From positions 2,151,001 to 2,215,000 of the forward strand of contig NZ_JAHBAH010000001.1 of assembly GCF_020510425.1 (NCBI RefSeq): a stretch of DNA of 64,000 nucleotides, given 5' to 3'. Position 1 is the first letter of the stretch, and the number at the start of each line of letters is the position of its first letter. Shown here in pieces: positions 8,679 to 19,362 of this stretch. The stretch is from Quatrionicoccus australiensis. GTDB taxonomy: Bacteria; Pseudomonadota; Gammaproteobacteria; Burkholderiales; Rhodocyclaceae. The notes beneath the pieces were generated by a model. The model made no database searches. It had not been told where the DNA came from and was given only the letters and a program-made list of their open reading frames with translations. The translations under genes were made by a program, and so were the position numbers.

Positions 8679-9593
8679 TCAGCCGGCGCTCAGCCAGCCG
8701 TCTTCGAGCTGCAGCGCGCCGACCAGCAGCAGCTCGCGTTCGAGGCGCTCGCACAACAGGTCTTCCGGCAGGTCGAGGTAGCGTTTGTTTACGTCGACGG
8801 CAAAGGGTAGGCCGAGGATGAAGCCGGCGAAGTCCGTCTCGCGCAGACGGCGTTTTTCCATCATGGCGAAGGAAGCGATAACCTTGATCGCATGCCAGGC
8901 CAGTTTGTCGATGCTGGCGGCGAAACTGTCGAGGCGGCGGAAAGCGCGCTCGAAAGCGAGGTCGACCGCTGCGAACGGGCTGCCATGACCGGGAATGACG
9001 ATGTCGATCGGCAGGTGGGCGAGCATTTCCAGCGTTGCCCGCGTGCTCGCCAGGCCGTCGGCCTCGCCGAGCAGTTCCGGGAAGATGACGCCGAAGCCGT
9101 TTTCCCAGAGCGCATCGCCGGAGATCAGGATGCGCCGCTCCGGGTTGTAGTAGGCGAGCGCTTCCATGTCGTGGCCGGGTACGGCCAGCGCCTGCCAGTT
9201 CAGGCCGCCCATGGCGAACTGGTCGCCCGGCGCGAGCAGGCTGTCGTGCTGGAAGCGGCCGCCTTGCTGGCCGAGCGGCGAGAGGAGCAGGGCGTTTTCG
9301 TCCCAGTCGGCAATCACTGCATGCAAGCCGGCCGGGACGACGATTTCGCAGCCATGGACGGCCTGCAGCGCCGCGTTGCCGCCGATATGGTCGGAGTGCG
9401 AGTGGGTATTTATCAGTCTTTTGAGGCGTCGACCGTCCAGCGCATTGCCGACCAGTTCGACGGTCTGCGCCGCATGCGTGACATAGCCGCTGTCGATCAG
9501 CGTTGCTTCCGGGCCGTCAAAACACAGGATGTTGTTGGCCGACAGCCAGCCGCGCTCGAGGACGAGCAGCGAGTCCGGCAGGCCAGGCTTCAT
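8679..9593 (-). CDS. MBL-fold metallo-hydrolase
   Basis: This 304-residue metallo-beta-lactamase-fold hydrolase has the zinc motif NTHSHSDHIGGNAAL (HxHxDH), then VPGHDMEALAYYNPERRILI and IVIPGHGSPF providing the later metal ligands. The family covers glyoxalase II, lactonases and thioesterases, and I cannot name the substrate. It overlaps the small DUF1289 gene upstream by four bases, so it is part of the same minus-strand run that continues from the leucine genes. Confidence 0.88.
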   Translation of the reverse strand: MKPGLPDSLLVLERGWLSANNILCFDGPEATLIDSGYVTHAAQTVELVGNALDGRRLKRLINTHSHSDHIGGNAALQAVHGCEIVVPAGLHAVIADWDENALLLSPLGQQGGRFQHDSLLAPGDQFAMGGLNWQALAVPGHDMEALAYYNPERRILISGDALWENGFGVIFPELLGEADGLASTRATLEMLAHLPIDIVIPGHGSPFAAVDLAFERAFRRLDSFAASIDKLAWHAIKVIASFAMMEKRRLRETDFAGFILGLPFAVDVNKRYLDLPEDLLCERLERELLLVGALQLEDGWLSAG

Positions 9594-9766
9594 GCCGGCG
9601 TATCCAGAGCGTGGTCAGCGGGAGCGGGGGTATCTACGGGCGAATTGCCGGCCGCATCGCCTTGCGGCTCGTCCAGCGGCGGCCGGCCGCAGCCCAGGCA
9701 GTAGCCGGAATCGGGGTCGAGCTCGCAGATGCCGACGCAGGGGTAGAGGTCTTCCAGGTTATCCAT
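9590..9766 (-). CDS. DUF1289 small cysteine protein (copy 2)
   Basis: This ~58-residue protein starts at ATG 9766 and contains CVGICELDPDSGYCLGCGRP, the DUF1289 signature with four cysteines that probably hold a metal or iron-sulfur centre. The tail is acidic and proline-rich. It overlaps the end of another DUF1289 gene (9759-9962) by eight bases and the next metallo-hydrolase by four. The function of the family is not established. Confidence 0.75.
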   Translation of the reverse strand: MDNLEDLYPCVGICELDPDSGYCLGCGRPPLDEPQGDAAGNSPVDTPAPADHALDTPA

Positions 9767-9962
9767 GGGATTTCGTTGGGCAATGGTTGGTAGCGGCACC
9801 GGCTTGCTCGCGGCGGCGGGCGACAGCGGCCAGAATCAGCGCGCGACCGGCATCGTCGCTGCGCGACCAGCGGGTGATTTCGTCGATGGTGCGGTGGCAG
9901 CCCTGACAGAGGCCGCTCTGCGCGTCCATCTTGCAGAGGTTGATACAGGGGGAAGCAAGCAT
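9759..9962 (-). CDS. DUF1289 small cysteine protein (copy 1)
   Basis: This 67-residue protein carries ASPCINLCKMDAQSGLCQGC followed by HRTIDEITRW, the classic DUF1289 pattern including the conserved ITRW tail that the second copy lacks. It overlaps the preceding hypothetical gene's stop by one base and the second DUF1289 gene by eight bases. The tandem pair has presumably diverged after duplication. The function is unknown. Confidence 0.8.
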   Translation of the reverse strand: MLASPCINLCKMDAQSGLCQGCHRTIDEITRWSRSDDAGRALILAAVARRREQAGAATNHCPTKSHG

Positions 9963-10951
9963 CAGATCAGGATGTAACGGTGTTGCCGGTCGCGCACTTT
10001 TTCCAGGGCTGCCAGGGCATCCTGGCGCGGAATCCGGACGAGCATGGCTATGTGCTGACGCCGGTCGCGGCTGATAAGTTCCGGGAAATTCAGTGTTTGC
10101 GCCGACGTGTCGTCGGTCGGCGTCTTTTGCACGACCCCCAGCCGGTCGACCGTAATGTTGACCGGACGCAGGAAAAGCGCGGTTTCCGGTGTACGCAGGA
10201 AGTCGCAGAGTGAATCGGCCAGATGTTCGGGCATCAACAACTCGGTATTCTGGCGCAGGCGGAAATCGAGTTCGGCGAGGTGCCGGGTGTGCGATTCGGC
10301 CAGGTGCTGCTCCATGCTCTTGCCTTGCGCGGCGAACTGCGCGTGCTCGACCGAGGCATCGCTACGCAGGCTCTGCCGTTCGCGGCGCAGCGCATCGACG
10401 TGGGCATTGAAGGAATGCAGCAGGCTTTCCAGCGCCTTGGTGCGCAGGCGTTCCCGGGTCAGTTCGGGATCGTTGTCGGGTTCGACCAGGGTCTGGTCGG
10501 AAAAATAGAGGATTTCCTGCGCCACGTCGTTGCGGATGATGTCGCCCTGCTGCGCCATGCCGAACTGCTTTTTCTGCTGCCGGCGGGCAGCCAGCATGGC
10601 GAAAAAATATTCTTCGGCAAAGGATTCCGGCTGCTCGAGAAAATCCTGCAACTTGTGGCAGCGGCCGAGCATTTCGTCGATGTCGCCCGCGGTTGCGAAC
10701 AGCGCATGGATCAGCGGGTCGGCACCGAAGGCACGGCGGTCGATGTCGATCGGGCCGGGCAGCGCCGCGACCAGCCCTGTGCAGTAAGCGAGTGCATGCT
10801 CGACGGCGGGGGCAAGCTGGCGTTCGAGGTTGGGCACGACACGCAGCAAGGGATCGACCATGCCGATGACGTGGTCGATTGCAGCCTGCAGGCTGGCAGC
10901 GGGCGGGGGGGACGGCTTCAGTAAATCAGCAACGGCAGAGAAAAGGCTCAC
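9962..10951 (-). CDS. Conserved hypothetical protein, 329 residues
   Basis: I do not recognise a domain. The protein is soluble, without a signal peptide or membrane segments, and appears mostly helical. A probable coiled-coil stretch spans roughly residues 160-245 (many E, R, Q and L). The C-terminal part, from [19 protein letters not shown] to the end, looks like a small alpha/beta domain. It overlaps the HMG-CoA lyase start region by four bases (stop of one, start of the other), so it is translationally coupled to liuE without any evident role in leucine breakdown. Confidence 0.7.
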   Translation of the reverse strand: MSLFSAVADLLKPSPPPAASLQAAIDHVIGMVDPLLRVVPNLERQLAPAVEHALAYCTGLVAALPGPIDIDRRAFGADPLIHALFATAGDIDEMLGRCHKLQDFLEQPESFAEEYFFAMLAARRQQKKQFGMAQQGDIIRNDVAQEILYFSDQTLVEPDNDPELTRERLRTKALESLLHSFNAHVDALRRERQSLRSDASVEHAQFAAQGKSMEQHLAESHTRHLAELDFRLRQNTELLMPEHLADSLCDFLRTPETALFLRPVNITVDRLGVVQKTPTDDTSAQTLNFPELISRDRRQHIAMLVRIPRQDALAALEKVRDRQHRYILI

Positions 10952-11856
10952 TCGGCATTCTTGGCGCAGATGGCCCGGCCGGCCTTGGCGCCGTTCGGGC
11001 GATTGATGGTCCTGGAAATCCAGTCACCGATAGCCGTCAGTGTAGCCAGATTGATGCCGGTTTCAATGCCCAGGCTGCTTAATAAATAGACAACGTCTTC
11101 GGTCGCGACATTGCCGGAGGCACCTTTGGCGTAGGGACAGCCGCCCAGCCCGGCAATCGAGCTGTCGAAAGTCGCCATGCCGAGTTGCAGCGAGGCGTAA
11201 ATGTTGGCAATCGCCATGCCGTAGGTGTCGTGGTAATGCCCGGCGAGATGCTCGACCGGAATTTTGCGCGCACAGGCCTCGATCATGCGGCTGACGCTGG
11301 CCGGGTTGCCGACGCCGATGGTATCGCCCAGCGACACTTCGTAGCAGCCCATGTCGTACAGGGTGCGGGCGACGCTGGCCGCCTGCTCGGGGGCGATGTC
11401 GCCTTCGTAAGGGCAGCCGACGACGCAGGAAACATAGCCGCGGACGCGGATTTCCAGCGCGCTGGCCGCAGAAACGATGGGTTCGAAGCGTTTCAGGCTC
11501 TCGGAAATCGAGCAATTGATGTTTTTCCGGGAAAAGCTCTCGGATGCGGCACCGAAAATGGCGACTTCATCTGCCCCGGCCTGGATCGCGGCATCGAAAC
11601 CCTGCAAATTCGGGGTCAGCGCGGCGTATACCGTACCGGGCCGGCGGCGGATGCCCTGCATCACCGCCGTGTTGTCGCCCATCTGCGGCACCCATTTCGG
11701 CGACACGAAGGAGGTCGCCTCGATGACCGGCAGCCCGGCTGCGGCCAGCCGCTCGATCAGCTCGATCTTGATTTCGGTCGGGACGACCTGTTTTTCATTC
11801 TGCAGCCCGTCGCGCGGGCCGACTTCGACGATTTTGACTTTGCTGGGGAGATTCAT
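10948..11856 (-). CDS. liuE: Hydroxymethylglutaryl-CoA lyase
   Basis: This enzyme splits 3-hydroxy-3-methylglutaryl-CoA into acetyl-CoA and acetoacetate, the last step of leucine catabolism. The protein has 302 residues and a TIM-barrel pattern. [16 protein letters not shown] carries the metal and catalytic residues, [13 protein letters not shown] the metal histidines, and [19 protein letters not shown] is the HMG-CoA lyase signature with the active-site cysteine. The start (ATG 11856) overlaps the DUF559 stop. liuD lies just beyond that cassette, so the two pathway genes were probably adjacent before its insertion. Confidence 0.95.
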   Translation of the reverse strand: MNLPSKVKIVEVGPRDGLQNEKQVVPTEIKIELIERLAAAGLPVIEATSFVSPKWVPQMGDNTAVMQGIRRRPGTVYAALTPNLQGFDAAIQAGADEVAIFGAASESFSRKNINCSISESLKRFEPIVSAASALEIRVRGYVSCVVGCPYEGDIAPEQAASVARTLYDMGCYEVSLGDTIGVGNPASVSRMIEACARKIPVEHLAGHYHDTYGMAIANIYASLQLGMATFDSSIAGLGGCPYAKGASGNVATEDVVYLLSSLGIETGINLATLTAIGDWISRTINRPNGAKAGRAICAKNAE

Positions 11857-12275
11857 GGATGGACCTCGTGTACTCCCTCCCCTTCAAGGGGAGGGCCAGG
11901 GTGGGGATGGGTTTGGGCAAGTGCGGCCATGATGCTTTCGATGACTGCTTCCGTTTCCTGAAAAACCTGATTGTTCCAGAAACGAAGCACCCGAAAGCCT
12001 GCTACCTGAAGGAAGCGCGTCCGTTCATTGTCTGCGCTAGCTGTTTCCGCATGTTGCCCACCATCAAGTTCTATGACCAGCTTCCGTTCCAGGCAGACAA
12101 AATCGAGAACACAGTTGCTGAAAGGATGTTGGCGCCGAAACTTCACGCCAAGCTGTTTGCCGCGCAGGAATCGCCAGAGAAAGCGCTCGGCGTCAGTTGC
12201 TTCTTTCCTGAGTTCCTGAGGAATCCGGTTTTTTTGCAACCACGTGTTGTCTTGTCCTTGCATTCTCTGACCCAT
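11853..12275 (-). CDS. DUF559 domain (Vsr-like) endonuclease-fold protein
   Basis: This 140-residue protein of the DUF559 family is predicted to have a Vsr/PD-(D/E)xK-like endonuclease fold. [20 protein letters not shown] followed by [11 protein letters not shown] supplies the acidic cluster, and [12 protein letters not shown] the end of the core. Both ends lie in ~40-bp inverted repeats: the start codon is in the right repeat, and the left repeat encodes the tail [12 protein letters not shown]. It splits the leucine genes liuD and liuE. Base composition looks less GC-rich than its neighbours. Enzymatic activity is unproven for the family. Confidence 0.85.
   Translation of the reverse strand: MGQRMQGQDNTWLQKNRIPQELRKEATDAERFLWRFLRGKQLGVKFRRQHPFSNCVLDFVCLERKLVIELDGGQHAETASADNERTRFLQVAGFRVLRFWNNQVFQETEAVIESIMAALAQTHPHPGPPLEGEGVHEVHP
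11872..11913. repeat. Left terminal inverted repeat of the DUF559 cassette
   Basis: About 40 bp containing a hairpin-forming CCCTCCCCTTCAAGGGGAGG core and then a GGTGGGGATGGGTTT segment. It matches, in reverse complement, the repeat at 12269-12312 with a few substitutions. The repeat overlaps the 3' end of the DUF559 gene and encodes its last residues. Confidence 0.8.
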
Positions 12276-12310
12276 CCCCCACCCGGCCTCCCCCTTGAAG
12301 GGGGAGGGGC

Positions 12311-12312
<2 letters not shown>
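12269..12312. repeat. Right terminal inverted repeat of the DUF559 cassette
   Basis: The inverted partner of 11872-11913: CCCATCCCCCACCCGGCC, then a CTCCCCCTTGAAGGGGGAG hairpin. It contains the DUF559 start codon and abuts the stop codon of liuD (12311). Such GC-rich palindromic repeats commonly surround DUF559 genes in Proteobacteria; how they move is not established. Confidence 0.8.
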
Positions 12313-14308
<1,996 letters not shown>

Positions 14309-14311
14309 GGC

Positions 14312-15100
14312 TTATTCCCCTATCCAGGCAGGCGAACGTTTATCGAGAAAGGCGGCAATGCCTTCGCGGGCTTCCGGCGTGGCGCGCAGGTGGGCGATGC
14401 GGTGGGCAGTTTCCTCGACCAGGGTTTCGTTGACCGGCTGGCCGGCGACGGCGCGGATCAGGTCCTTGGCCGCAGCCTGGGCGAGCGGGCCGCCCTGGAG
14501 CAGGGCGGTGGCGATTTCCTGCACCTTGGCATCGAGCTGTTCGGCGTCGACACATTCGTGTACCAGGCCGATTTCGCGGGCGCGTTCGGCGCTGATGCGC
14601 TCGGCCGACTGGAAGTAGCGCGTCGCCTGACGGGCGCCGATGGCGCGTAGCACGTAGGGCGAAATGGCCGAGGGGATGATGCCGAATTTGACTTCTGAGG
14701 TCGCAAACACGGCTTTTGTCGCGGCGACAGCGACGTCGCAGGCGGCAGCGAGACCCATGCCGCCACCGAGCGCGGCGCCCTGGACACGGGCGATGGTCGG
14801 CTTTTTCATCTCGGCCAGCGTGCGCAGCATGCGGGCGAGGGCACGCGCGTCGTTGAGATTGTCGTCGAGCCCGTTGTTGGCGGCGCGCTTCATCCAGTTC
14901 AGGTCGGCGCCGGCCGAAAAGCTTTTGCCGCGGCCGGCGAGGACGACGACGCGGACGTCCTTGTCTTCATCGAGGGCGATGCAGGCGGCGGTGAGTTCGG
15001 CGATCAGGAGTTCGTCGAAGGCGTTGTGCAGGTCGGGCCGGTTCATCCAGATCGTGGCGACCGGGCCGGTGAGTTCGATTTCCAGGGCTTGGAAGGGCAT
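14312..15100 (-). CDS. liuC: Methylglutaconyl-CoA hydratase (enoyl-CoA hydratase family)
   Basis: This crotonase-fold enzyme is predicted to hydrate 3-methylglutaconyl-CoA to HMG-CoA between LiuBD and LiuE. The 262 residues include both oxyanion-hole segments, GRGKSFSAGADLNWMKRA and GAALGGGMGLAAACD, and the family C terminus. The specific substrate is inferred from its place three bases before liuD. Generic enoyl-CoA hydratase activity is the alternative. Its start at 15100 is followed upstream by a 660-base non-coding repeat region that separates it from liuB. Confidence 0.9.
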   Translation of the reverse strand: MPFQALEIELTGPVATIWMNRPDLHNAFDELLIAELTAACIALDEDKDVRVVVLAGRGKSFSAGADLNWMKRAANNGLDDNLNDARALARMLRTLAEMKKPTIARVQGAALGGGMGLAAACDVAVAATKAVFATSEVKFGIIPSAISPYVLRAIGARQATRYFQSAERISAERAREIGLVHECVDAEQLDAKVQEIATALLQGGPLAQAAAKDLIRAVAGQPVNETLVEETAHRIAHLRATPEAREGIAAFLDKRSPAWIGE

Positions 15101-15189
15101 GGTTTGTCTCGTTTTGTTGTTTGGGCTTTGTTTAGTTGGTGGGGGTGTGCTTGGTCTCGGCTACGGTGGGTGTAGCGCTTGTTTTACGT

Positions 15190-15426
15190 TGGGGTTCCGC
15201 CTTGCGGGCGGGCGTACTTTCTTCTTGCTTCGCCAAGAAGAAAGTAGCCAAAGAAGAAGGCGACCCCCGGGTCGGCGCCGGGCGTTGCCCGGTCCCTTGC
15301 GCTACTCGGCAGGCCGGGCGGCTTGCTAAACTCGCCTGCGGCTCAGACAGACGCAAGCCGAAACCCCCGGCCAGCCTGCGTTGCTCAGCGCCTCTCAGGG
15401 GGACCCGAAAGGCGTCGCCGCCGAAC
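15190..15426. repeat. Left copy of an inverted duplicated intergenic repeat
   Basis: The 666-base gap 15101-15766 holds no gene I can support. Its left part, from TGGGGTTCCGCCTTGCGGGC onward, contains a small hairpin (ACTTTCTTCTTGCTTCGCCA and its complement). It is repeated in inverted orientation at 15505-15705. The outer ~75 bases are nearly identical; the inner part has diverged but keeps the order of matching blocks. Open frames across it are repeat translations, not genes. Confidence 0.8.
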
Positions 15427-15453
15427 CGGTAGAGATGGTTTTGGGTTGTTTCC

Positions 15454-15467
15454 AGCGGTCGACCGTT
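15454..15467. repeat. Palindrome AGCGGTCGACCGTT
   Basis: This second copy of the CGGTCGACCG palindrome is followed by AAAAATAAGG and lies in the spacer between the two inverted repeat copies. One arm has a substitution (GTT for GCT) compared with 1152-1165. Confidence 0.5.
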
Positions 15468-15504
15468 AAAAATAAGGCTATTCCTTTTTTCTTCCTGGGC
15501 AGAG

Positions 15505-15705
15505 CCGTCGTTCCGAGACGCTTTTCCGGGTCCCCATGTGGAGCGCCGAGCAACGGAGAAGGGCCGAGTTCCGCAGCCGCCCGGTCCTTTGAGTAGCGCA
15601 GGGGAGTCGGCAACGCCGACCGCGTAGCCTGGGGTCGCCTTTTCTTTGGCTACTTTCTTTTGGCGAAGCAAAAGAAAGTACGCCCGCCCGCAAGGCGGAA
15701 CCCCA
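15505..15705. repeat. Right copy of the inverted duplicated intergenic repeat
   Basis: This is the reverse complement of the 15190-15426 unit. The outer arm 15631-15705 reads, on the minus strand, TGGGGTTCCGCCTTGCGGGC and then the ACTTTCTTTTGC...GCAAAAGAAAGT-type hairpin. A further partial GGAACCCCAAG copy follows at about 15717-15728. The unit resembles the widespread GC-rich betaproteobacterial repeats that are often mis-called as hypothetical proteins. Confidence 0.8.
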
Positions 15706-15766
15706 AGCCTGTCAAACGGAACCCCAAGCTCATCCAACGCAACTCCATACCGAATCGAGCGAGATC

Positions 15767-16387
15767 TCATTTAAAAGAAGCCCCCTCCCGAATCAGCCCC
15801 GCCATCGGCTGCCCAGCCAGCGCCTCAACCAGGCTGGCCTGATTAACCGCCGGCTGGTTCTGGCTGACCTTCCATTTGCCAATGAGACGGTCAATCGAAA
15901 TCTCGATCCCGACAATCGCCCCAAGCATTTTCTCGATGTAATCAGCCGGTGCATCACCAACCGCCCAAGGCTTGGCCAACCCGCCCTCGTGTTCGGCGGT
16001 CAACGCCGTCAATTGCGCCAAAAGCCAGTCGGTGTCGTCGACCAGCTGCAGGCGGCCATGCGCATGCACGGCGCAGTAGTTCCAGGTCGGTACGACCTTG
16101 CCGTGTTCGGCCTTGGTCGCGTAGTTGGAAGGGCTGATGTAGCACTCGTGCCCCTGGAAAATGACCAGAATTTCGCTGTCGACCGTCTGGCGCGCCAGCG
16201 GATTGCCGCGCGCGACATGGCCACGCAGCGTGCCGTGGGGGCCGGCTTCCGTATCGAGCAGCAGTGGCACATGATTGGCCTCCAGCCCGTCGGGTCCGTG
16301 CGTGACGACGGTGGCGAGCGGGAAGGCGCGCATCAGGTCATGCAGGCGGGCCGGGTCGCTGACTGCGAAGTGCTTGGGCAGGTACAT
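15767..16387 (-). CDS. PaiB-like FMN-binding negative transcriptional regulator
   Basis: This 206-residue protein belongs to the PaiB family, with a split-barrel flavin-binding fold. It begins MYLPKHFAVSDPARLHDLMR and contains VVTHGPDGLEANHVPLLLD and KVVPTWNYCAVHAHGRLQLV, both characteristic. In Bacillus the homologue lowers protease and sporulation gene expression together with PaiA. The role here is unknown and could be enzymatic. It ends 60 bases from the repeat region and starts four bases after the liuB stop, so it shares that transcript. Confidence 0.88.
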   Translation of the reverse strand: MYLPKHFAVSDPARLHDLMRAFPLATVVTHGPDGLEANHVPLLLDTEAGPHGTLRGHVARGNPLARQTVDSEILVIFQGHECYISPSNYATKAEHGKVVPTWNYCAVHAHGRLQLVDDTDWLLAQLTALTAEHEGGLAKPWAVGDAPADYIEKMLGAIVGIEISIDRLIGKWKVSQNQPAVNQASLVEALAGQPMAGLIREGASFK

Positions 16388-16391
16388 CGTC

Positions 16392-17999
16392 TTACATCCG
16401 GAAGATGCCGAACTTCGTTTCTTCGGCCGGCGCGTTCATCGAGGCGGAAAGGCCGAGGCCGAGGACGCGGCGGGTGTCGGCCGGGTCGATGATGCCGTCG
16501 TCCCAGAGCCGTGCCGAGGCGTAGTAGGGATGGCCCTGCGTCTCGTATTGCTCGCGGATCGGCGCCTTGAAAGCGGCTTCTTCCTCGGTGCTCCAGGTCT
16601 TGCCGGCCGCTTCGATGCCGTCGCGCTTGACCGTGGCCAGCACGCCGGCCGCCTGTTCGCCGCCCATCACCGAGATGCGCGCGTTCGGCCACATCCACAG
16701 GAAGCGGGGCGAGTAGGCGCGGCCGCACATGCCGTAGTTGCCGGCACCGAAACTGCCGCCGATGACGACGGTGAATTTCGGCACCTTGGCGGTGGCGACA
16801 GCGGTCACCATCTTGGCACCGTCGCGCGCGATGCCGCCGTTTTCGTACTTGCGGCCGACCATGAAGCCGGTGATGTTCTGCAGGAAGACGAGCGGAATGC
16901 CGCGCTGGGCGCAGAGTTCGATGAAATGCGCACCCTTGAGGGCCGATTCGCTGAACAAAATGCCGTTGTTGGCGACGATCCCCACCGGGTAGCCGTAGAT
17001 GCGGGCAAAGCCACAGACCAGCGTCGTGCCGTAGCGGGCCTTGAATTCGTCGAAGTCGGAGCCGTCAACGATGCGGGCGATGATCTCGCGCACGTCGAAA
17101 GGCTTCTTGGCATCGGTCGGAATCACGCCGTACAGTTCTTCCGGGCTGAACAGCGGCTCGGTCGGGGCGGTCAACGTGACTGGCGGGGCCTTTTTCCAGT
17201 TCAGATCCTTGACGATGCGCCGCGCGATGGCCAGCGCGTGCGCGTCGTTCTCGGCCAGATGATCGACGACGCCGGAGATGCGCGTATGCACGTCGGCGCC
17301 GCCGAGGTCTTCGGCCGAGACGACCTCACCGGTTGCCGCCTTGACCAGCGGCGGGCCGCCCAAAAAGATCGTGCCCTGGTTCTTGACGATGATCGACTCG
17401 TCGCACATCGCCGGCACGTAGGCGCCGCCGGCCGTGCATGAGCCCATCACGGCGGCAATCTGCGGGATGCCGGCAGCCGACAGGTTGGCCTGGTTGAAGA
17501 AGATGCGGCCGAAATGTTCCTTGTCCGGGAAGACCTCGTCCTGCATGGGCAGGAAGGCGCCGCCGGAATCGACCAGATAGATGCAGGGCAGGCGGTTTTC
17601 CAGGGCGATTTCCTGGGCGCGCAGGTGCTTTTTGACGGTCAGCGGGTAATAGGTGCCGCCCTTCACCGTCGCATCGTTGGCAACGATCATGCATTCGATG
17701 CCCTCGACGCGGCCGATGCCGGCGATCACCGAGGCGGCCGGTACGTCGCCGCCGTACATGCCGTAGGCCGCGAACTGGCCGATCTCAAGGAAGGGCGTGC
17801 CGGGATCGAGCAGGGCGCTGACCCGCTCGCGCGGCAGCAGCTTGCCGCGTGCCAGGTGCTTCTGGCGCGCCGCTTCCGGGCCGCCGAGGGCGATCTTCTC
17901 GACCTTTTCATGCAGGTCGGCGACAACCGTGGTCATCGCGGCCGCGTTGGCCTGGAAGTCGGCGCTGCGCGGGTTGAGTTGGGATTTCAGGATGGTCAT
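16392..17999 (-). CDS. liuB: Methylcrotonyl-CoA carboxylase, carboxyltransferase beta subunit
   Basis: This carboxyltransferase partner of LiuD moves the carboxyl group from biotin to 3-methylcrotonyl-CoA. Its 535 residues have two crotonase-like halves. Typical segments are [40 protein letters not shown] and, in the second half, [20 protein letters not shown]. It also carries [20 protein letters not shown], which distinguishes MCC and GCC beta subunits. In many bacteria liuB sits directly before liuC and liuD; here PaiB and the repeat region separate them. Confidence 0.95.
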   Translation of the reverse strand: MTILKSQLNPRSADFQANAAAMTTVVADLHEKVEKIALGGPEAARQKHLARGKLLPRERVSALLDPGTPFLEIGQFAAYGMYGGDVPAASVIAGIGRVEGIECMIVANDATVKGGTYYPLTVKKHLRAQEIALENRLPCIYLVDSGGAFLPMQDEVFPDKEHFGRIFFNQANLSAAGIPQIAAVMGSCTAGGAYVPAMCDESIIVKNQGTIFLGGPPLVKAATGEVVSAEDLGGADVHTRISGVVDHLAENDAHALAIARRIVKDLNWKKAPPVTLTAPTEPLFSPEELYGVIPTDAKKPFDVREIIARIVDGSDFDEFKARYGTTLVCGFARIYGYPVGIVANNGILFSESALKGAHFIELCAQRGIPLVFLQNITGFMVGRKYENGGIARDGAKMVTAVATAKVPKFTVVIGGSFGAGNYGMCGRAYSPRFLWMWPNARISVMGGEQAAGVLATVKRDGIEAAGKTWSTEEEAAFKAPIREQYETQGHPYYASARLWDDGIIDPADTRRVLGLGLSASMNAPAEETKFGIFRM

Positions 18000-18049
18000 G
18001 TCTCCTCGCTTCTTTTATGTGTGCGTTGCCTGAAAAATCGGGTGGGGTG

Positions 18050-18649
18050 CTACAACTCTTTTTCCTGTTTCAGCCAGTTGCTGACCGGTTCCGGCTGGAA
18101 TGCCGCCATCGCCGCGAGCAGGCGTTCGCCGTCGCTGTCGGCCAGTGCCATGGCGCGGTTCTGCGGACGCAGGAAACCTTCGTCGACGGCATGGTCGAAC
18201 AGCGCCAGCAGCGGATCGTAGAAGCCGTTTACATTGAGCAGGCCCATCGGTTTCACGTGAAACCCGAGCTGGCCCCAGGTCAGCACCTCGCAGAATTCCT
18301 CGAAGGTGCCAAAGCCGCCGGGCATGGCGATGAAGCCGTCGGCCAACTCGGCCATGCGCGCCTTGCGCGTGTGCATCGAGTCGACGACTTCCAGGCGGTT
18401 GAGCGCGCGGTGCTCGACATGGCGGCCATCGACCTCCTTGCCCATCAGCGCCTGCGGAATGACGCCGATGACGCTGCCGCCGGCACTCAGGCAGGCATCG
18501 GCAACGACGCCCATCAGCCCGACATTGCCGCCGCCATAGACCAGCTCGATGCCGCGTGCCGCCAGCAGGCGGCCGAGCTTTTCGGCTTCGTTGCGGTAGA
18601 GCGGGTTATGGCCGGGGTTGGCGCCACAGAAGACACAGATACGTTTCAT
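18050..18649 (-). CDS. LOG family protein (TIGR00730, nucleoside-5'-monophosphate phosphoribohydrolase-like)
   Basis: This 199-residue Rossmann-fold protein is related to LONELY GUY cytokinin-activating enzymes. It has [20 protein letters not shown] and the diagnostic [20 protein letters not shown], the PGGxGTxxE phosphoribohydrolase motif. Bacterial members hydrolyse nucleotide monophosphates to base and ribose phosphate. It may be a housekeeping nucleotide-salvage enzyme. It lies within the leucine cluster, between liuB and the isomerase gene, with no known link to that pathway. Confidence 0.88.
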   Translation of the reverse strand: MKRICVFCGANPGHNPLYRNEAEKLGRLLAARGIELVYGGGNVGLMGVVADACLSAGGSVIGVIPQALMGKEVDGRHVEHRALNRLEVVDSMHTRKARMAELADGFIAMPGGFGTFEEFCEVLTWGQLGFHVKPMGLLNVNGFYDPLLALFDHAVDEGFLRPQNRAMALADSDGERLLAAMAAFQPEPVSNWLKQEKEL

Positions 18650-18670
18650 GTTTTTCTCGGTTGTTACTGC

Positions 18671-19291
18671 TTAGAAACCGCCGCTTTCCAGCCAGTGTTC
18701 GATCTGCGGCAGGCGGTCGGCGCCGAAGAAGTGTTCGCCGTCGATGATCACGTGCGGCGAGCCGAAGACGCCGGCGGCCAGCGCCTGCGTGCATTCGTCC
18801 TTGAGTCTGGCCTTGATTTCCGGGCTTTGCAGCGCGGCGGCCAGCGCCGTACGGTCGACGCCCAGATTTGCGGCAATTTCCAGCACGGTGTCCGGCGACG
18901 AAATATCAAGGTCGGTGACGAAGAAGGCGCGATAGACGGCGTGCGCGAACTGCCGGGCGAGCGCGCAGTCCTGGCCGTGCAGCCAGTAATAGGCGCGCGC
19001 CGCGTTCTGCGTCGGCAGCGGGAAGCGGCTTGGCATCTTGTAGGGAATGCCCATGTGGCGGGCCGAGCGGGCGAAGTCGTGCAGCATGTACTGGCCCTTG
19101 CTGCTGATGCCGTCGGCCGGCGGGCGTGAGCCGGTGGCCTGGAAGATGATGCCGAGCAGGATCGGGTGCCATCTGACCTTGCGCCCGTGCCGGGCGGCGA
19201 CGGCGTCGATTTTCTCGGCCAGCAGGTAGCCGTAGGGGCTGGAAAAATCGAACCAGAAGTCGAGCGGGGCCTTTTCTGCTGTTTCGTTCAT
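18671..19291 (-). CDS. 2-hydroxychromene-2-carboxylate isomerase family (DsbA-fold) protein
   Basis: This 206-residue protein of the kappa-class GST/DsbA fold has FWFDFSSPYGYLLAEKID, where the serine is the usual glutathione-activating residue. It also has FGSPHVIIDGEHFFGADRLP near the C terminus, typical of HCCA isomerases. Those enzymes act in naphthalene-type ring degradation, but most genomic copies, including those beside acyl-CoA dehydrogenases, have unknown substrates. It is located between the acyl-CoA dehydrogenase and LOG genes on the same strand. Confidence 0.88.
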   Translation of the reverse strand: MNETAEKAPLDFWFDFSSPYGYLLAEKIDAVAARHGRKVRWHPILLGIIFQATGSRPPADGISSKGQYMLHDFARSARHMGIPYKMPSRFPLPTQNAARAYYWLHGQDCALARQFAHAVYRAFFVTDLDISSPDTVLEIAANLGVDRTALAAALQSPEIKARLKDECTQALAAGVFGSPHVIIDGEHFFGADRLPQIEHWLESGGF

Positions 19292-19339
19292 GTTTGTCTC
19301 CGTGAGGTTGGCGGCGGTCGCCGGTTTTTTGTCTTTTGT

Positions 19340-19353
19340 ACCGGTCGACCGCT
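19340..19353. repeat. Palindrome core CGGTCGACCG, third copy
   Basis: This lies in the 71-base gap between the acyl-CoA dehydrogenase stop and the isomerase start. On the minus strand it reads CCAGCGGTCGACCGGTACAA followed by an A-rich stretch, matching the context of 15454-15467. No T-run is present to make it a terminator. Confidence 0.4.
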
Positions 19354-19362
19354 GGCTGTTGC

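Noticed and set aside
15132..15770. Overlapping frames on both strands resembling a 212-residue protein
   Set aside because: They translate the inverted repeat; the peptide content is mirrored and lacks a fold or start signal.
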